Counted from the first letter of the stretch, positions 23,300 to 31,083 are shown. The stretch is 35,302 nt of DNA from an uncultured Candidatus Peregrinibacteria bacterium (GCA_903847465.1 CAINDQ010000156.1:1-35302); one strand, 5' to 3'. Notes: generated by a model from the sequence alone, not told the origin. Translations and numbers: made by a program.

Positions 23300-24289
23300 T
23301 TAAGGCCTGTATAATGGCGCCGTTACTACTTCAAATTTCCCTTTCTCTCCGCCGACCTTTTTCACCGTGAACTCAAATTCTCTCTTTGATGGCATTTCTT
23401 CCTCGGTTGCGCCGCAACATGGGCCGAAAACGTAGAGACTGCCGTCTTTATTGAAGAATTGCACGACTAGATTGTATTCGTAGTCGGCGACTTGTTTTGC
23501 GGAGAGAACTTTGGCTTTTAGGCAGGTTTGAGTGGCTGAGCAATATTGCTCGAGAATTTTTGCTGAGTCGGTTTCTTCTGTAGGGCTATATACTTTTAGG
23601 CTTTCCCAGTCAGTGGTTGAAGTGCTAAAAAGTTTCACAGCGTCTGCGAATTTGTTTTGGCTTAAGGAATTAAAGAAGGCTACCAAAGTTTTTTCGGCGA
23701 TTGCTGATTCGTCTTTGGCGGTGATTTTTGCTACCGGCATGGTCAATTGTGCTTGTTCAGTAGGCTCCAGCGTTGTTGAATTCAATTTCAAAGTTGGCTC
23801 AACTACGTCTTTTACTTCCCGGCATCCGACAGGTTTTCCTGAACCGTCGTCAAAACCACTCCCGCAAGAATTCCCAAAAAGTAACCAGTCGGAATTAAGC
23901 ATTGTTGGGTAAGTTCCTCCGCCCGCAGCGCATAGATCAAAGTCTGCTTTGAATTGGTCTAGCGTTGTGTACGAGCCTTTGTTTGGAAGGAGAGTAACCG
24001 TGAAAGTGTCGGATTCTTGGCTTGGTTTTGTGTATTTGAAATTGTAGATGGTCTTGGTAGTGCCACTAAATTTTGAAACAAGTTCGTTGAAATAGTTAGG
24101 CTCGTGCGCACTGCCACATTCTTCGGCTCTTGATGTTAATTGTTCTGCGGTATAGTCGAATGGTGCTGTGGTTTTTGAAACTGTGGCATCTGCTCCCGTG
24201 GTGGAATAAGTAAGTGGTTCGGAAACATTCTGAGCGCAGGCGGTGAACAGAAGGGAAAGAAGGACTAAGGCTGGGAAGAACTTTTTCAT
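23300..24289 (-). CDS. Secreted lipoprotein, unknown function
   Basis: 329 residues from the ATG at 24289. The frame opens farther upstream (to 24367), but MKKFFPALVLLSLLFTAC is a classic lipoprotein signal with lipobox LFTAC and Cys18, so this start is chosen. After the Cys comes a Ser/Thr-rich stretch, then a globular part. It contains several Cys (CGSAHEPNYF, DLCAAGG, GNSCGSGFDDG, VGCREV, YCSATQTC, GPCCGA) that suggest disulfides outside the cell. The middle segment (about 205-310, KTLVAFFNSLSQNKFADAVKLF) resembles the alpha+beta fold of NTF2/DUF4878-type lipoproteins, judged from pattern only. Processing would need lspA, encoded elsewhere in this window. Confidence 0.8.
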   Translation of the reverse strand: MKKFFPALVLLSLLFTACAQNVSEPLTYSTTGADATVSKTTAPFDYTAEQLTSRAEECGSAHEPNYFNELVSKFSGTTKTIYNFKYTKPSQESDTFTVTLLPNKGSYTTLDQFKADFDLCAAGGGTYPTMLNSDWLLFGNSCGSGFDDGSGKPVGCREVKDVVEPTLKLNSTTLEPTEQAQLTMPVAKITAKDESAIAEKTLVAFFNSLSQNKFADAVKLFSTSTTDWESLKVYSPTEETDSAKILEQYCSATQTCLKAKVLSAKQVADYEYNLVVQFFNKDGSLYVFGPCCGATEEEMPSKREFEFTVKKVGGEKGKFEVVTAPLYRP

Positions 24290-24317
24290 AGAATTATTAT
24301 TAGGAATTGTTGATCGG

Positions 24318-24347
24318 ATTTTACCTGAAATGATTCTTGTAGTACAA
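24318..24347 (-). promoter_or_regulatory. Candidate promoter for lipoprotein gene, overlapping the opposite promoter
   Basis: On the minus strand TTGTAC (complement of 24342-24347), an 18-bp spacer and TAAAAT (complement of 24318-24323), 28 bp upstream of the ATG at 24289. The -10 is good and the -35 weak. It occupies the same 30 bp as the plus-strand promoter. Confidence 0.4.
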
Positions 24348-24348
24348 T
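24320..24348 (+). promoter_or_regulatory. Promoter for GlmU-like gene (leaderless)
   Basis: TTTACC (24320-24325), a 17-bp spacer and TACAAT (24343-24348). Only 9 bp separate the -10 from the ATG at 24358, so transcription would begin about three bases before the start codon, giving an essentially leaderless mRNA. Confidence 0.55.
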
Positions 24349-24357
24349 AGTCCCCGT

Positions 24358-25674
24358 ATGAAAGCATTATTACTCGCCGCAGGGAGGAGCAAAAGAATGG
24401 CTCCGATAAAGGACAAGAATTTCTTGGACTTTTTGGGTAAGCCTTTGATCCAGCATCAGATTGAGTTTTTGATGGAGAATGGGATGAAGGATATCGTGGT
24501 GGTGGGCGGAAAACATAACTTGGCTGAGCTTCGAGAGTTATGTGCGAAGTTGAGCAAAAAGATTGTGGTGGTTGAACAGAAAAATCTGGAAATAGGAATG
24601 AGAGGCGCGATTTTGGCGACGAAAAAACTCGTCTTCGATGAGCCGATTTTTATTTTCAGCGGAAATGATGTGGTCGATAAAACGGCTATGAAATCTATCA
24701 TGAAGGCCTTCAAGAGCAAATCCGCCGAGAGTTATCTGCTCGCAAAAACAGTCGATAAATATTTCCCAGGTGGATACCTGAAAGTTGATAAGAAAAATAT
24801 TATTTCAGCGATTATCGAGAAACCAGCGATCGGAAAAGAGCCTAGTAATCTGGTAAATCTCGTTTTGCATGTTCACACAAATCCAGCAAAATTATTCAAA
24901 TATTTGGAGAAAGTGAAGGACGATAAATCCGATCAGTATGAGGAAATGATGACAGCGATGATACATGATGGGGTTCGCATGGCGGCTGTGCCTTACTCCG
25001 GATTTTGGCAGCCGATAAAGTTTCCGTGGCATGTGGTTCCGGTATTCAAATACTTATTCGCACAAGCAAAAAAGAAGATCGCGAAGTCCGCAAAGATTGC
25101 CAAGAATGCAATCATTAATGGCGACGTAATCATCGACGAAAAGGCAGTGATTTTTGATGGAGCAGTGATCAACGGACCAGCTTATATTGGCCCAAATACA
25201 ATCGTGGCGACGAATGCTTTGGTGCGCGAAAGTCATGTCGGAAAAAACTGCATTATTGGATTTAGCACGGAGGTGGCGCGAAGTCACTTGAGCAATGATG
25301 TGTGGACTCATACAAATTATATTGGCGATAGCGTGATCGGAAATAATGTTTCGTTTGGTTCGGGCACTGTGACTGGGAATTTGCGCTTGGATGAGGGAAA
25401 TATTCATGTAGATATTGATGGAAACAGGATCGATACTCAGACGAATAAATTTGGTTTGATCTGTGGGGACAATGTGAGAGTGGGAATAAATACGAGCATG
25501 ATGCCGGGGGTAAGAATTGGAAGTGATAGTTTGGTGGGAGCTGGAATCGTAATTCCTGAAAATATTCCAGAAGGAAGTTTTGTGCGCGCCAAATGGGAAT
25601 TAAAAATCTGCCCAAATAAGGCGAAAATTGTGGTGGGAGGAAGAGAAGAAATGAGGAAGAGGTTGAAGAAATAA
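24358..25674 (+). CDS. GlmU-like sugar-1-phosphate nucleotidyltransferase with left-handed beta-helix
   Basis: 438 residues. The N-terminal nucleotidyltransferase domain (1-235) starts LLLAAGRSKRMAPI with the family's nucleotide-binding signature, followed by DKNFLDFLGKPLIQHQIEFL and FSGNDVVDK, which takes the place of the usual metal-binding Asp motif. The C-terminal part (about 245-410) is a hexapeptide left-handed beta-helix (IINGDVIIDEKAVI, GPAYIGPNTIV, SVIGNNVSFGSGTVTGN, RVGINTSMMPGVRIGSDSLVGAGIV), so an acyltransferase activity is possible. The architecture resembles archaeal bifunctional GlmU/ST0452-type enzymes more than E. coli GlmU. Probable role: making UDP-GlcNAc or a related nucleotide sugar for wall and surface glycans. 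It starts from a leaderless promoter. Confidence 0.85.
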   Translation: MKALLLAAGRSKRMAPIKDKNFLDFLGKPLIQHQIEFLMENGMKDIVVVGGKHNLAELRELCAKLSKKIVVVEQKNLEIGMRGAILATKKLVFDEPIFIFSGNDVVDKTAMKSIMKAFKSKSAESYLLAKTVDKYFPGGYLKVDKKNIISAIIEKPAIGKEPSNLVNLVLHVHTNPAKLFKYLEKVKDDKSDQYEEMMTAMIHDGVRMAAVPYSGFWQPIKFPWHVVPVFKYLFAQAKKKIAKSAKIAKNAIINGDVIIDEKAVIFDGAVINGPAYIGPNTIVATNALVRESHVGKNCIIGFSTEVARSHLSNDVWTHTNYIGDSVIGNNVSFGSGTVTGNLRLDEGNIHVDIDGNRIDTQTNKFGLICGDNVRVGINTSMMPGVRIGSDSLVGAGIVIPENIPEGSFVRAKWELKICPNKAKIVVGGREEMRKRLKK

Positions 25675-25693
25675 TAAATAATCTGTTTTTAAA

Positions 25694-25894
25694 ATGGCTG
25701 ATATTGATCCGGAAATTGCAAAACGTTGTGTAGAATTTTATTTCAAAGATGGCACTCCAATGACAGTGGATACCGTAGAAGAAAAACTAAAAAACTTACG
25801 CGGCAAAAAATGCTGCCATAGTGGATGCGGGACGTGCATAACCACCGTCTGGGCTAGATTTGAGAAGCATTTGCAGAAAATGAAGGAGAGCTAG
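25694..25894 (+). CDS. Small Cys-rich protein (unknown)
   Basis: 66 residues. The core KKCCHSGCGTC (38-48) gives Cys40, Cys41, His42, Cys45 and Cys48, a compact metal- or cluster-binding type motif. It is preceded by a helical, acidic N-terminus and followed by a basic helix. Short proteins with CC-x-x-GC-x-x-C motifs occur widely with no settled function. It lies 19 bp after the GlmU-like gene in the same direction and ends 2 bp from the convergent purN stop. Coding is supported by the tight fit between genes and the conserved-looking motif. Confidence 0.65.
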   Translation: MADIDPEIAKRCVEFYFKDGTPMTVDTVEEKLKNLRGKKCCHSGCGTCITTVWARFEKHLQKMKES

Positions 25895-25896
25895 AC

Positions 25897-26475
25897 TTAT
25901 TTCGCCAAATTTCGAATCACTTCTGGATACCACTTCTTTTCGAGAGCTTGGACACGCTCTTTGAGGGTGTCTGGGGTGTCGGTTTCGAGAACTGGGCAGG
26001 TTTTTTGGAGAATGATTTCGCCCGTGTCTACGCCTTCTTCGACGTAGTGGATAGTCATGCCGGTTTGTTTTTCGTGGGCAGCTAGAACTGCTTCGTGGAC
26101 GTTTGCGCCAAAGAAATTCTTACCACAAAATTTGGGAATCAAAGCTGGGTGAACATTTATAATTCTTTTTGGAAAAGCTTTGATAAAAGGCACACTTAAA
26201 ATTCTCATATAACCAACCAAAACAATTAAATCTACTTTTTCTTTTTCCAGGATTTGCAACATTTCTACGTCGAATTCTTCGCGTGATTTTCCTTTTGGAT
26301 CGACAAAAATTGCTTTGAAGCCTTGCTCTTTGGAACGCTCGAGCGCGTAGGAATCTGCCTTATTACTGATCACGACAGCGAGCTCGATGCCAGGCATTTG
26401 GCCTGCTTTCATTTCATCGATGATGGCTTGCAGATCTGTTCCTTTTGTAGAGGCGAGAATGCCGATTCTAAACAT
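25897..26475 (-). CDS. purN: Phosphoribosylglycinamide formyltransferase
   Basis: 192 residues. It transfers a formyl group from 10-formyl-tetrahydrofolate to GAR, step three of purine synthesis. The catalytic triad of the family is visible: Asn and His in INVHPALIPKF (about 106-116) and Asp in VEEGVDTGEIILQ (about 145-157). The N-terminal IGILASTKGTDLQAII is the usual start of the fold, although the common SGxGSN is replaced by STKGTD. It lies 14 bp downstream of sdaAA and is probably co-transcribed with the serine dehydratase genes. The start is ATG with no Shine-Dalgarno. Confidence 0.95.
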   Translation of the reverse strand: MFRIGILASTKGTDLQAIIDEMKAGQMPGIELAVVISNKADSYALERSKEQGFKAIFVDPKGKSREEFDVEMLQILEKEKVDLIVLVGYMRILSVPFIKAFPKRIINVHPALIPKFCGKNFFGANVHEAVLAAHEKQTGMTIHYVEEGVDTGEIILQKTCPVLETDTPDTLKERVQALEKKWYPEVIRNLAK

Positions 26476-26489
26476 ATTTTTGTGAGTTT

Positions 26490-27389
26490 TTAGATTTCTT
26501 CGGTTACTTTTAGGCCTAATTTTCTTTTTATTTCGTTGCCGGTTTTCGTGATGGCAAGACTGCCTAGCGCTGTTTCTCTAAATTTTGATGACATGTGCTT
26601 GGCTATATTATTCATCGCGGAGACAACTTCATCAAATGGAACTTTGCTTTTTATGCCTGCCATAACCATGTCGGAGGCGCCGATGGCAGCCATAGCACCG
26701 ATGGCGTTTCTTTTGATGCATGGCACTTCGACGAGTCCGCCCAATGGATCGCAAACTAAACCTAAATAACTCTTTAAGCCGATGGCGGCGGAATCTAAAC
26801 ATTGTTGTGGTGTGCCGCTGCGCATTTCGGTTAGGCCGGCTGCAGCCATAGCCACTGCCGCGCCAATTTCCGCTTGGCAGCCGGCTTTTGCGGCGGAAAG
26901 ACTAGCTCTTTCGGCGATAATCAAACCGACTGCCGCCGCAGTAAACAAACCTTTAATCAGTCTCCTTTTTCCAGCATGAAAATGTTCTGCACAACTAAAT
27001 AAAACTCCTGGGATCACGCCCGCTCCTCCAGCTGTCGGAAATGCCACTATTTTTCCCATCAAAGCATTCTGTTCATTTACCGCTAAAGCATACGCCATCG
27101 CTCTCACCGTAACTTTATTTCCCATCATATTTTTCAGATCCTTCAGACTGTTAAAAAGCTTGTGCGCATCGCCTCCGGATCCCGTCCACTCTGTATGCTG
27201 ATTGGATTTTATCCCCTTTTTCACGGCCTCGTACATCACATCTCTGACCATTTTCATTTGGGTTCTAGTTGCGCCTTCAGACTTGTTTGACCTCTCCGCC
27301 TCATACCATTTAGCGATCGTGGAAATACTATGGTCGTACTTTTTTGTAAGTTTTAATAAGTCCTCTGCTGTTTTGAATTCAAATTCCAT
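26490..27389 (-). CDS. sdaAA: L-serine dehydratase, iron-sulfur-dependent, alpha subunit
   Basis: 299 residues. It deaminates L-serine to pyruvate and ammonia with the beta subunit. The alpha domain signatures are present: EWTGSGGDA, FPTAGGAGVIPGVL, AAKAGCQAEIGAA, CDPLGGLVEVPCIKRNA. By family knowledge the three Cys in the CQAE, CDP and CxxRN motifs bind the [4Fe-4S] cluster, and all are present. The separate alpha and beta chains match the Bacillus/Clostridium type rather than the fused E. coli SdaA. The gene begins 2 bp after sdaAB stops and is followed by purN. Confidence 0.95.
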   Translation of the reverse strand: MEFEFKTAEDLLKLTKKYDHSISTIAKWYEAERSNKSEGATRTQMKMVRDVMYEAVKKGIKSNQHTEWTGSGGDAHKLFNSLKDLKNMMGNKVTVRAMAYALAVNEQNALMGKIVAFPTAGGAGVIPGVLFSCAEHFHAGKRRLIKGLFTAAAVGLIIAERASLSAAKAGCQAEIGAAVAMAAAGLTEMRSGTPQQCLDSAAIGLKSYLGLVCDPLGGLVEVPCIKRNAIGAMAAIGASDMVMAGIKSKVPFDEVVSAMNNIAKHMSSKFRETALGSLAITKTGNEIKRKLGLKVTEEI

Positions 27390-27391
27390 AA

Positions 27392-28081
27392 TTATTGCTG
27401 TTTTTGTAATTTTGAAAGCGCTCTGGCGTAATCAACCCCTTTGATTTTTTCCAATTCCATTACTTCGGAAAGCAAAATTCTTCTCCCTTCCATACTGACT
27501 ACGCTCAAGGTTTTGTCCTTCAGCGATTGGCCAACCACTTCATCAACTGCTATTCCTCCCAAAGAATTAATATATTTCACCACGGCACGTGTCACCGACG
27601 GACTCTTATCATGCATTACAACAAGCGAAAGATGCTTTCCCGCGCGTCCACGGATATGCACTTTGAAACTATCAATTTGTAGAATTTCAATCATTCCCCC
27701 GCCGATAGAAGATCCGATTACCGCCATCTTGTATTTCCCATCCTCAAGCACTATTTTTACCGTATTGGGATGCCATTTCAACCCCAGATTTTTCTTAATA
27801 AATTCATATTTGATTCCTTTTTCTTTGGCAATTTCAAAAGCGTTTTTGATGTCAGAATCGCTAGTTCTGAATTTCATTACTCCGCCAAGCAAAGCTTTGT
27901 CGGTCGCATGCCCTTTGTATACTTCACCAAAAGATCCATGCAGATAGAAAGTGACTTTTTGCGGCGTTTTGTGAAACAAGGCACGGGCAAATTGTCCGAT
28001 CTTGCAGGCGCCAGCTGTATGAGAACTGGATGGGCCAACCATGATTGGTCCCGCTATATCAAATATGGATAAATGTGGCAT
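27392..28081 (-). CDS. sdaAB: L-serine dehydratase, iron-sulfur-dependent, beta subunit
   Basis: 229 residues. The N-terminal domain carries the family motif IAGPIMVGPSSSHTAGA (9-25). FYLHGSFGEVYKGHATDKALLGG (about 45-67) and a C-terminal ACT domain (about 150-220, HLSLVVMHDKSPSVTRAV, MEGRRI) follow. The ACT domain in this family is linked to serine sensing or subunit contacts. It is the partner of the adjacent alpha subunit. It is first of the operon sdaAB-sdaAA-purN, preceded by a palindrome that overlaps a candidate -35. Confidence 0.95.
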   Translation of the reverse strand: MPHLSIFDIAGPIMVGPSSSHTAGACKIGQFARALFHKTPQKVTFYLHGSFGEVYKGHATDKALLGGVMKFRTSDSDIKNAFEIAKEKGIKYEFIKKNLGLKWHPNTVKIVLEDGKYKMAVIGSSIGGGMIEILQIDSFKVHIRGRAGKHLSLVVMHDKSPSVTRAVVKYINSLGGIAVDEVVGQSLKDKTLSVVSMEGRRILLSEVMELEKIKGVDYARALSKLQKQQ

Positions 28082-28097
28082 TTTTCTGGAATTTGAT

Positions 28098-28125
28098 AAT
28101 TTAGAAAATTGACGGTTTACGTCAA
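28098..28125 (-). promoter_or_regulatory. Candidate promoter of sdaAB-sdaAA-purN
   Basis: On the minus strand TTGACG (complement of 28120-28125, five of six), a 16-bp spacer and TAAATT (complement of 28098-28103), 16 bp before the ATG at 28081. The -35 lies within one arm of the inverted repeat 28106-28128. Confidence 0.45.
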
Positions 28126-28128
28126 TTT
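28106..28128 (-). terminator. Inverted repeat: mscS terminator or operator of sdaAB
   Basis: A perfect 9-bp inverted repeat (AAATTGACG, 5-nt loop, CGTCAATTT). On the minus strand it runs into a short TTTT, as expected of a weak terminator 34 bp past the mscS stop. It also covers the -35 of the candidate sdaAB promoter, so a repressor operator is equally possible. Confidence 0.5.
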
Positions 28129-28161
28129 ACGATTTCAGTTTATCAGAACTAATTGAAAAGT

Positions 28162-29217
28162 CTATCTTATTTCCCCTAGTGGCTTTAGAGGCTGTGGCTC
28201 CTCATATTCAGCTTCCTGTTTTACAGGTGTCATAGGAGTTACCGAAGTGACTTGAACTTGAGTTGTTACCGGAGTTTGTAGCTGAGCTTGTGCTGCGGCA
28301 TCCGCAACTATTGCCGCTTCCAATTTCTTTTCTTCAATGAATTTCTTTTCGTCTATCGGCATGTCTTTATCGTACATAACCTGTGAAATAGACCAAGCAA
28401 GAGGAATACCATATTTGTCGTATTCTTTTTTGATATTGATCATCAAATTGCTTTTGATTTTAACCCAAGCACTCTTTGATTCTACCCAAGCTCCAATTTT
28501 TATATCAATATTGCTAGCCCCAAATCCGCTAATTACAACGGCAGGCTTTGGTTCAGCCAAAATTCCTTTCGTCTGTTTTACCGCATGCATACATACTTTA
28601 AGAGCATTTTGCAGATCGCCTCTGTAATCAACAGCGGCGGCAACTTCAATCTTTCTAAATGGATTTGAAGTATAACTTGTAACCTGTGTGCTGAATAAAT
28701 CAGAGTTTGGTACGATTACTTTTGTTCCATCAACAGCTCTTAGAATAGTTACTCTAGATTGGATTTCGACAACTTTTCCAAGGGTTCCGCCAACATTAAT
28801 AAAGTCACCAATGGCAAACTGGCGGTTCAATAAAAGCATTATTCCAGCGATAAAATTCATAATCAAATCTTGGAGGGCAAAACCCAATCCAAAGCCTACC
28901 GCAGCGATAATTACGGTCAAATCTATTCCCGCAATTTTCAAACCAACAGTGACTCCAATAGTCAAAACAGCGGAATAAGCAACACGTCCGCCCAAGGCCA
29001 CAACTTCCTTATTATCATCCTCTACACCCTTCTCCATCATCTTGCTTTCAACAACTGACTTCACTATTTTGGCGATCAAAAACGTAACAAGGATAACGAC
29101 AAAAGCCGCAATCCAAAGTGGAATACTTGTAACGATCATCGCGACAATTCCAGTCAATTGAGACGTTGTGTTGTCGGCAATTTGGGTACCTGTTGTTGCT
29201 GCTGCGTATGCGATCAT
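28162..29217 (-). CDS. MscS-family mechanosensitive channel
   Basis: 351 residues. Three membrane helices (about 22-48, 75-97, 100-130) are followed by the cytoplasmic beta domain. The pore helix GFGLGFALQDLIMNFIAGIMLLLNRQFAIGDFI (from about 108) has the Gly/Ala spacing of MscS TM3, followed by VVEIQSRVTILRAVDGTKVIVPNS. The family opens under membrane tension to release solutes. The last about 55 residues form an extra Ala/Gln/Val/Thr-rich tail with QTPVTTQVQVTSVTPMTP, absent from E. coli MscS. A strong promoter lies upstream. Confidence 0.93.
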   Translation of the reverse strand: MIAYAAATTGTQIADNTTSQLTGIVAMIVTSIPLWIAAFVVILVTFLIAKIVKSVVESKMMEKGVEDDNKEVVALGGRVAYSAVLTIGVTVGLKIAGIDLTVIIAAVGFGLGFALQDLIMNFIAGIMLLLNRQFAIGDFINVGGTLGKVVEIQSRVTILRAVDGTKVIVPNSDLFSTQVTSYTSNPFRKIEVAAAVDYRGDLQNALKVCMHAVKQTKGILAEPKPAVVISGFGASNIDIKIGAWVESKSAWVKIKSNLMINIKKEYDKYGIPLAWSISQVMYDKDMPIDEKKFIEEKKLEAAIVADAAAQAQLQTPVTTQVQVTSVTPMTPVKQEAEYEEPQPLKPLGEIR

Positions 29218-29256
29218 GTTTGTTTTTTTGGGTGTTTTGATTTTTTATATCATATT

Positions 29257-29285
29257 ATTCTACCATTTTTAGACTTTTATTTCAA
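29257..29285 (-). promoter_or_regulatory. Promoter of mscS-family gene
   Basis: On the minus strand TTGAAA (complement of 29280-29285), a 17-bp spacer and TAGAAT (complement of 29257-29262), both five of six consensus matches. A 33-nt leader to the ATG at 29217 would result. Confidence 0.6.
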
Positions 29286-29364
29286 GGATATGTGAGGGGG
29301 CAACTTGCTAAAAAGGCCAGCATGGCGCAAATTATTGGTAGTTTTACTTTTAACCAAAACAATT

Positions 29365-30141
29365 ATGGATGGAGAGATTTTAGCAGGACTTTTGATTCCG
29401 GTTCTTATTTTCGTGGGAGTGGTCATTTTGATTAGTATCAAAGAAATCAAACAATACGAGAGAGGCGTGAGGTTTACTCTTGGTAAATTCACAGGAATTT
29501 CTGAGCCAGGATGGCGCATAATCATCCCAATTTTCCAAAATCTGACCAAAGTAGATATCCGTATAAAGGCCGTAGATGTTCCTGATCAAGAAGCCATTAC
29601 GGAAGACAATATCTCTGTGACCATGAATGCTGTTATTTATTACAAAATAAATGATGCCGCAAAAGCGATAATCGAAGTTGAAAATTTTTATTATGCCGTT
29701 AGTCAGCTTGCTCAGACCACAATGCGTAATGCCGTTGGTGAATTTTCACTAGATAAATTGCTGAAAAATCGAGCAGAGGTCGCTAAACAAATCGAAGAAG
29801 CTGTGGAGCAAACCACTGGATTATGGGGCATAGACGTACAATCTGTTGAATTAAAAGACGTCGTTCTTCCTCCAGAATTGAAACGCACGATGGCAAAAGT
29901 TGCCGAAGCAGAGAGAGAAAGAAAAGCCGTCATTATTCAGGCTGAAGGAGAAGTAATCGCCTCAACAAACATCGCCAAGGCTGCAAAAAACTTGTCAGAT
30001 TCTCCTGGAGCTTTGCACTTACGAACACTACAATCCATCAATGATATTTCCTCTGATCAATCAAATACAACTATCTGGATGGTGCCAATTGAAGCGCTTC
30101 GAGCGATAGAAAAAATTGGCCAAGCTCTTGAGAAGAAATAA
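29365..30141 (+). CDS. Stomatin/slipin (SPFH/band 7) membrane protein
   Basis: 258 residues from the ATG at 29365. A TTG at 29305 is in frame, but MDGEILAGLLIPVLIFVGVVIL matches the short N-terminal anchor of prokaryotic stomatins. The SPFH domain follows: IKEIKQYERGVRFTLGKF, EPGWRIIIPIFQNLTKVDIRI, DVPDQEAITEDNISVTMNAVIYYKI. A helical end has AEAERERKAVIIQAEGE. These proteins form oligomers in membrane microdomains and often pair with an NfeD protein; no NfeD gene is adjacent here. It is divergent from the MscS gene and 12 bp upstream of aroE. Confidence 0.93.
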   Translation: MDGEILAGLLIPVLIFVGVVILISIKEIKQYERGVRFTLGKFTGISEPGWRIIIPIFQNLTKVDIRIKAVDVPDQEAITEDNISVTMNAVIYYKINDAAKAIIEVENFYYAVSQLAQTTMRNAVGEFSLDKLLKNRAEVAKQIEEAVEQTTGLWGIDVQSVELKDVVLPPELKRTMAKVAEAERERKAVIIQAEGEVIASTNIAKAAKNLSDSPGALHLRTLQSINDISSDQSNTTIWMVPIEALRAIEKIGQALEKK

Positions 30142-30153
30142 CATCTATTTCCA

Positions 30154-31026
30154 ATGACTCAGCAATACGGAATCCTCGCTTTCCCGGCGAAACATTCGCT
30201 TTCCCCAGTGGTTTTTGATGCGGCTTTCAAGGCTATTGATACAGATAGCCAGTTTGGATTTTTTGAAATTCCAGAGAATGAATTGGGAGATTTTATGGAT
30301 AGAATGAAGGCAGGTAAAGTTTCCGGATTGTCCGTTTCTTTGCCTTACAAAGAGATGATATTGAATTACATGGATCAAGTTTCCGAAGATGCAAAGAAGA
30401 TTGGCGCGGTGAATACTGTCGTGAATAGAGATGGAGTTTTTTATGGATACAATACCGATTTCGTGGGAAGTAGTCAGGCTTTGAAAGAAGCTGTGGGAGA
30501 TTTGAAGAATAAACAGGTAGTAATTTTGGGAGCTGGAGGCGCGGCACGCGCCGTTATTTATGGATTACTGAAAGAAGGCGCGAATGTTTTGGGAATATTA
30601 AATAGAACGCTAGACCACGCCGAAAAATTGGCAAAAGAATTTTCGGAAATGTTTGGGGTGGAGATAAAAGCTTTCTCTAGTGAAAATTTAGCGAACACTC
30701 TTTCATTCCAAAAAGAGCTTATTCAAGCCGAAACAATTCTAATTCAAACAACCTCCCTCTGGACCTTACAGCCAGACATAACAGCTGCAGAATCGGAAAA
30801 ATTCTGCCCAGCAGAATACGTGAAATATTTTTCGACCGTAATGGAAATCGTTTACAAACCACTCTTTACTCCCCTCCTCAAAACAGCTCGAGCTCTAGGC
30901 AAAAAAATTATTACCGGAGACAAGATGTTCCTCTATCAAGCTTCAGAACAGTTTAAATTGTTTACGGGAAAAGAAGCTCCGATGGAGGTTATGAGAAAGA
31001 CTTTGAATGAAAATCTGTCTCAATAG
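30154..31026 (+). CDS. aroE: Shikimate dehydrogenase
   Basis: 290 residues. It reduces 3-dehydroshikimate to shikimate with NADPH. Motifs seen: HSLSP (14-18) for substrate binding, catalytic Lys in SVSLPYKE (about 60-67), catalytic Asp in GYNTDF (about 98-103), the nucleotide loop GAGGAARA (about 128-135) and NRT. The C-terminal half is looser than usual: the SIMP-like segment reads TTSLWTLQP and the last helices are KMFLYQASEQFKLFTG. It is downstream of the slipin gene, probably co-transcribed, and ends before a strong terminator. No other shikimate-pathway gene is in the window. Confidence 0.92.
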   Translation: MTQQYGILAFPAKHSLSPVVFDAAFKAIDTDSQFGFFEIPENELGDFMDRMKAGKVSGLSVSLPYKEMILNYMDQVSEDAKKIGAVNTVVNRDGVFYGYNTDFVGSSQALKEAVGDLKNKQVVILGAGGAARAVIYGLLKEGANVLGILNRTLDHAEKLAKEFSEMFGVEIKAFSSENLANTLSFQKELIQAETILIQTTSLWTLQPDITAAESEKFCPAEYVKYFSTVMEIVYKPLFTPLLKTARALGKKIITGDKMFLYQASEQFKLFTGKEAPMEVMRKTLNENLSQ

Positions 31027-31047
31027 GGATTTTCTCTCTGCTCTACG

Positions 31048-31083
31048 AAAAATGTCCTCGCCTAAAAGGCTCCGGGCATTTTT
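31048..31083. terminator. Bidirectional intrinsic terminator
   Basis: A 10-bp stem (AAAAATGTCC with GGGCATTTTT, one G-U wobble in plus-strand RNA) encloses a second small hairpin GCC-TAAAA-GGC. It is followed by a T run on the plus strand and, through the A run, on the minus strand too. It lies between convergent aroE and the 268-residue membrane protein gene. The 80 bp to its right (31085-31164) are more GC-rich, with a GCCAAA...TTTGGC inverted repeat, and hold no gene. Confidence 0.8.
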
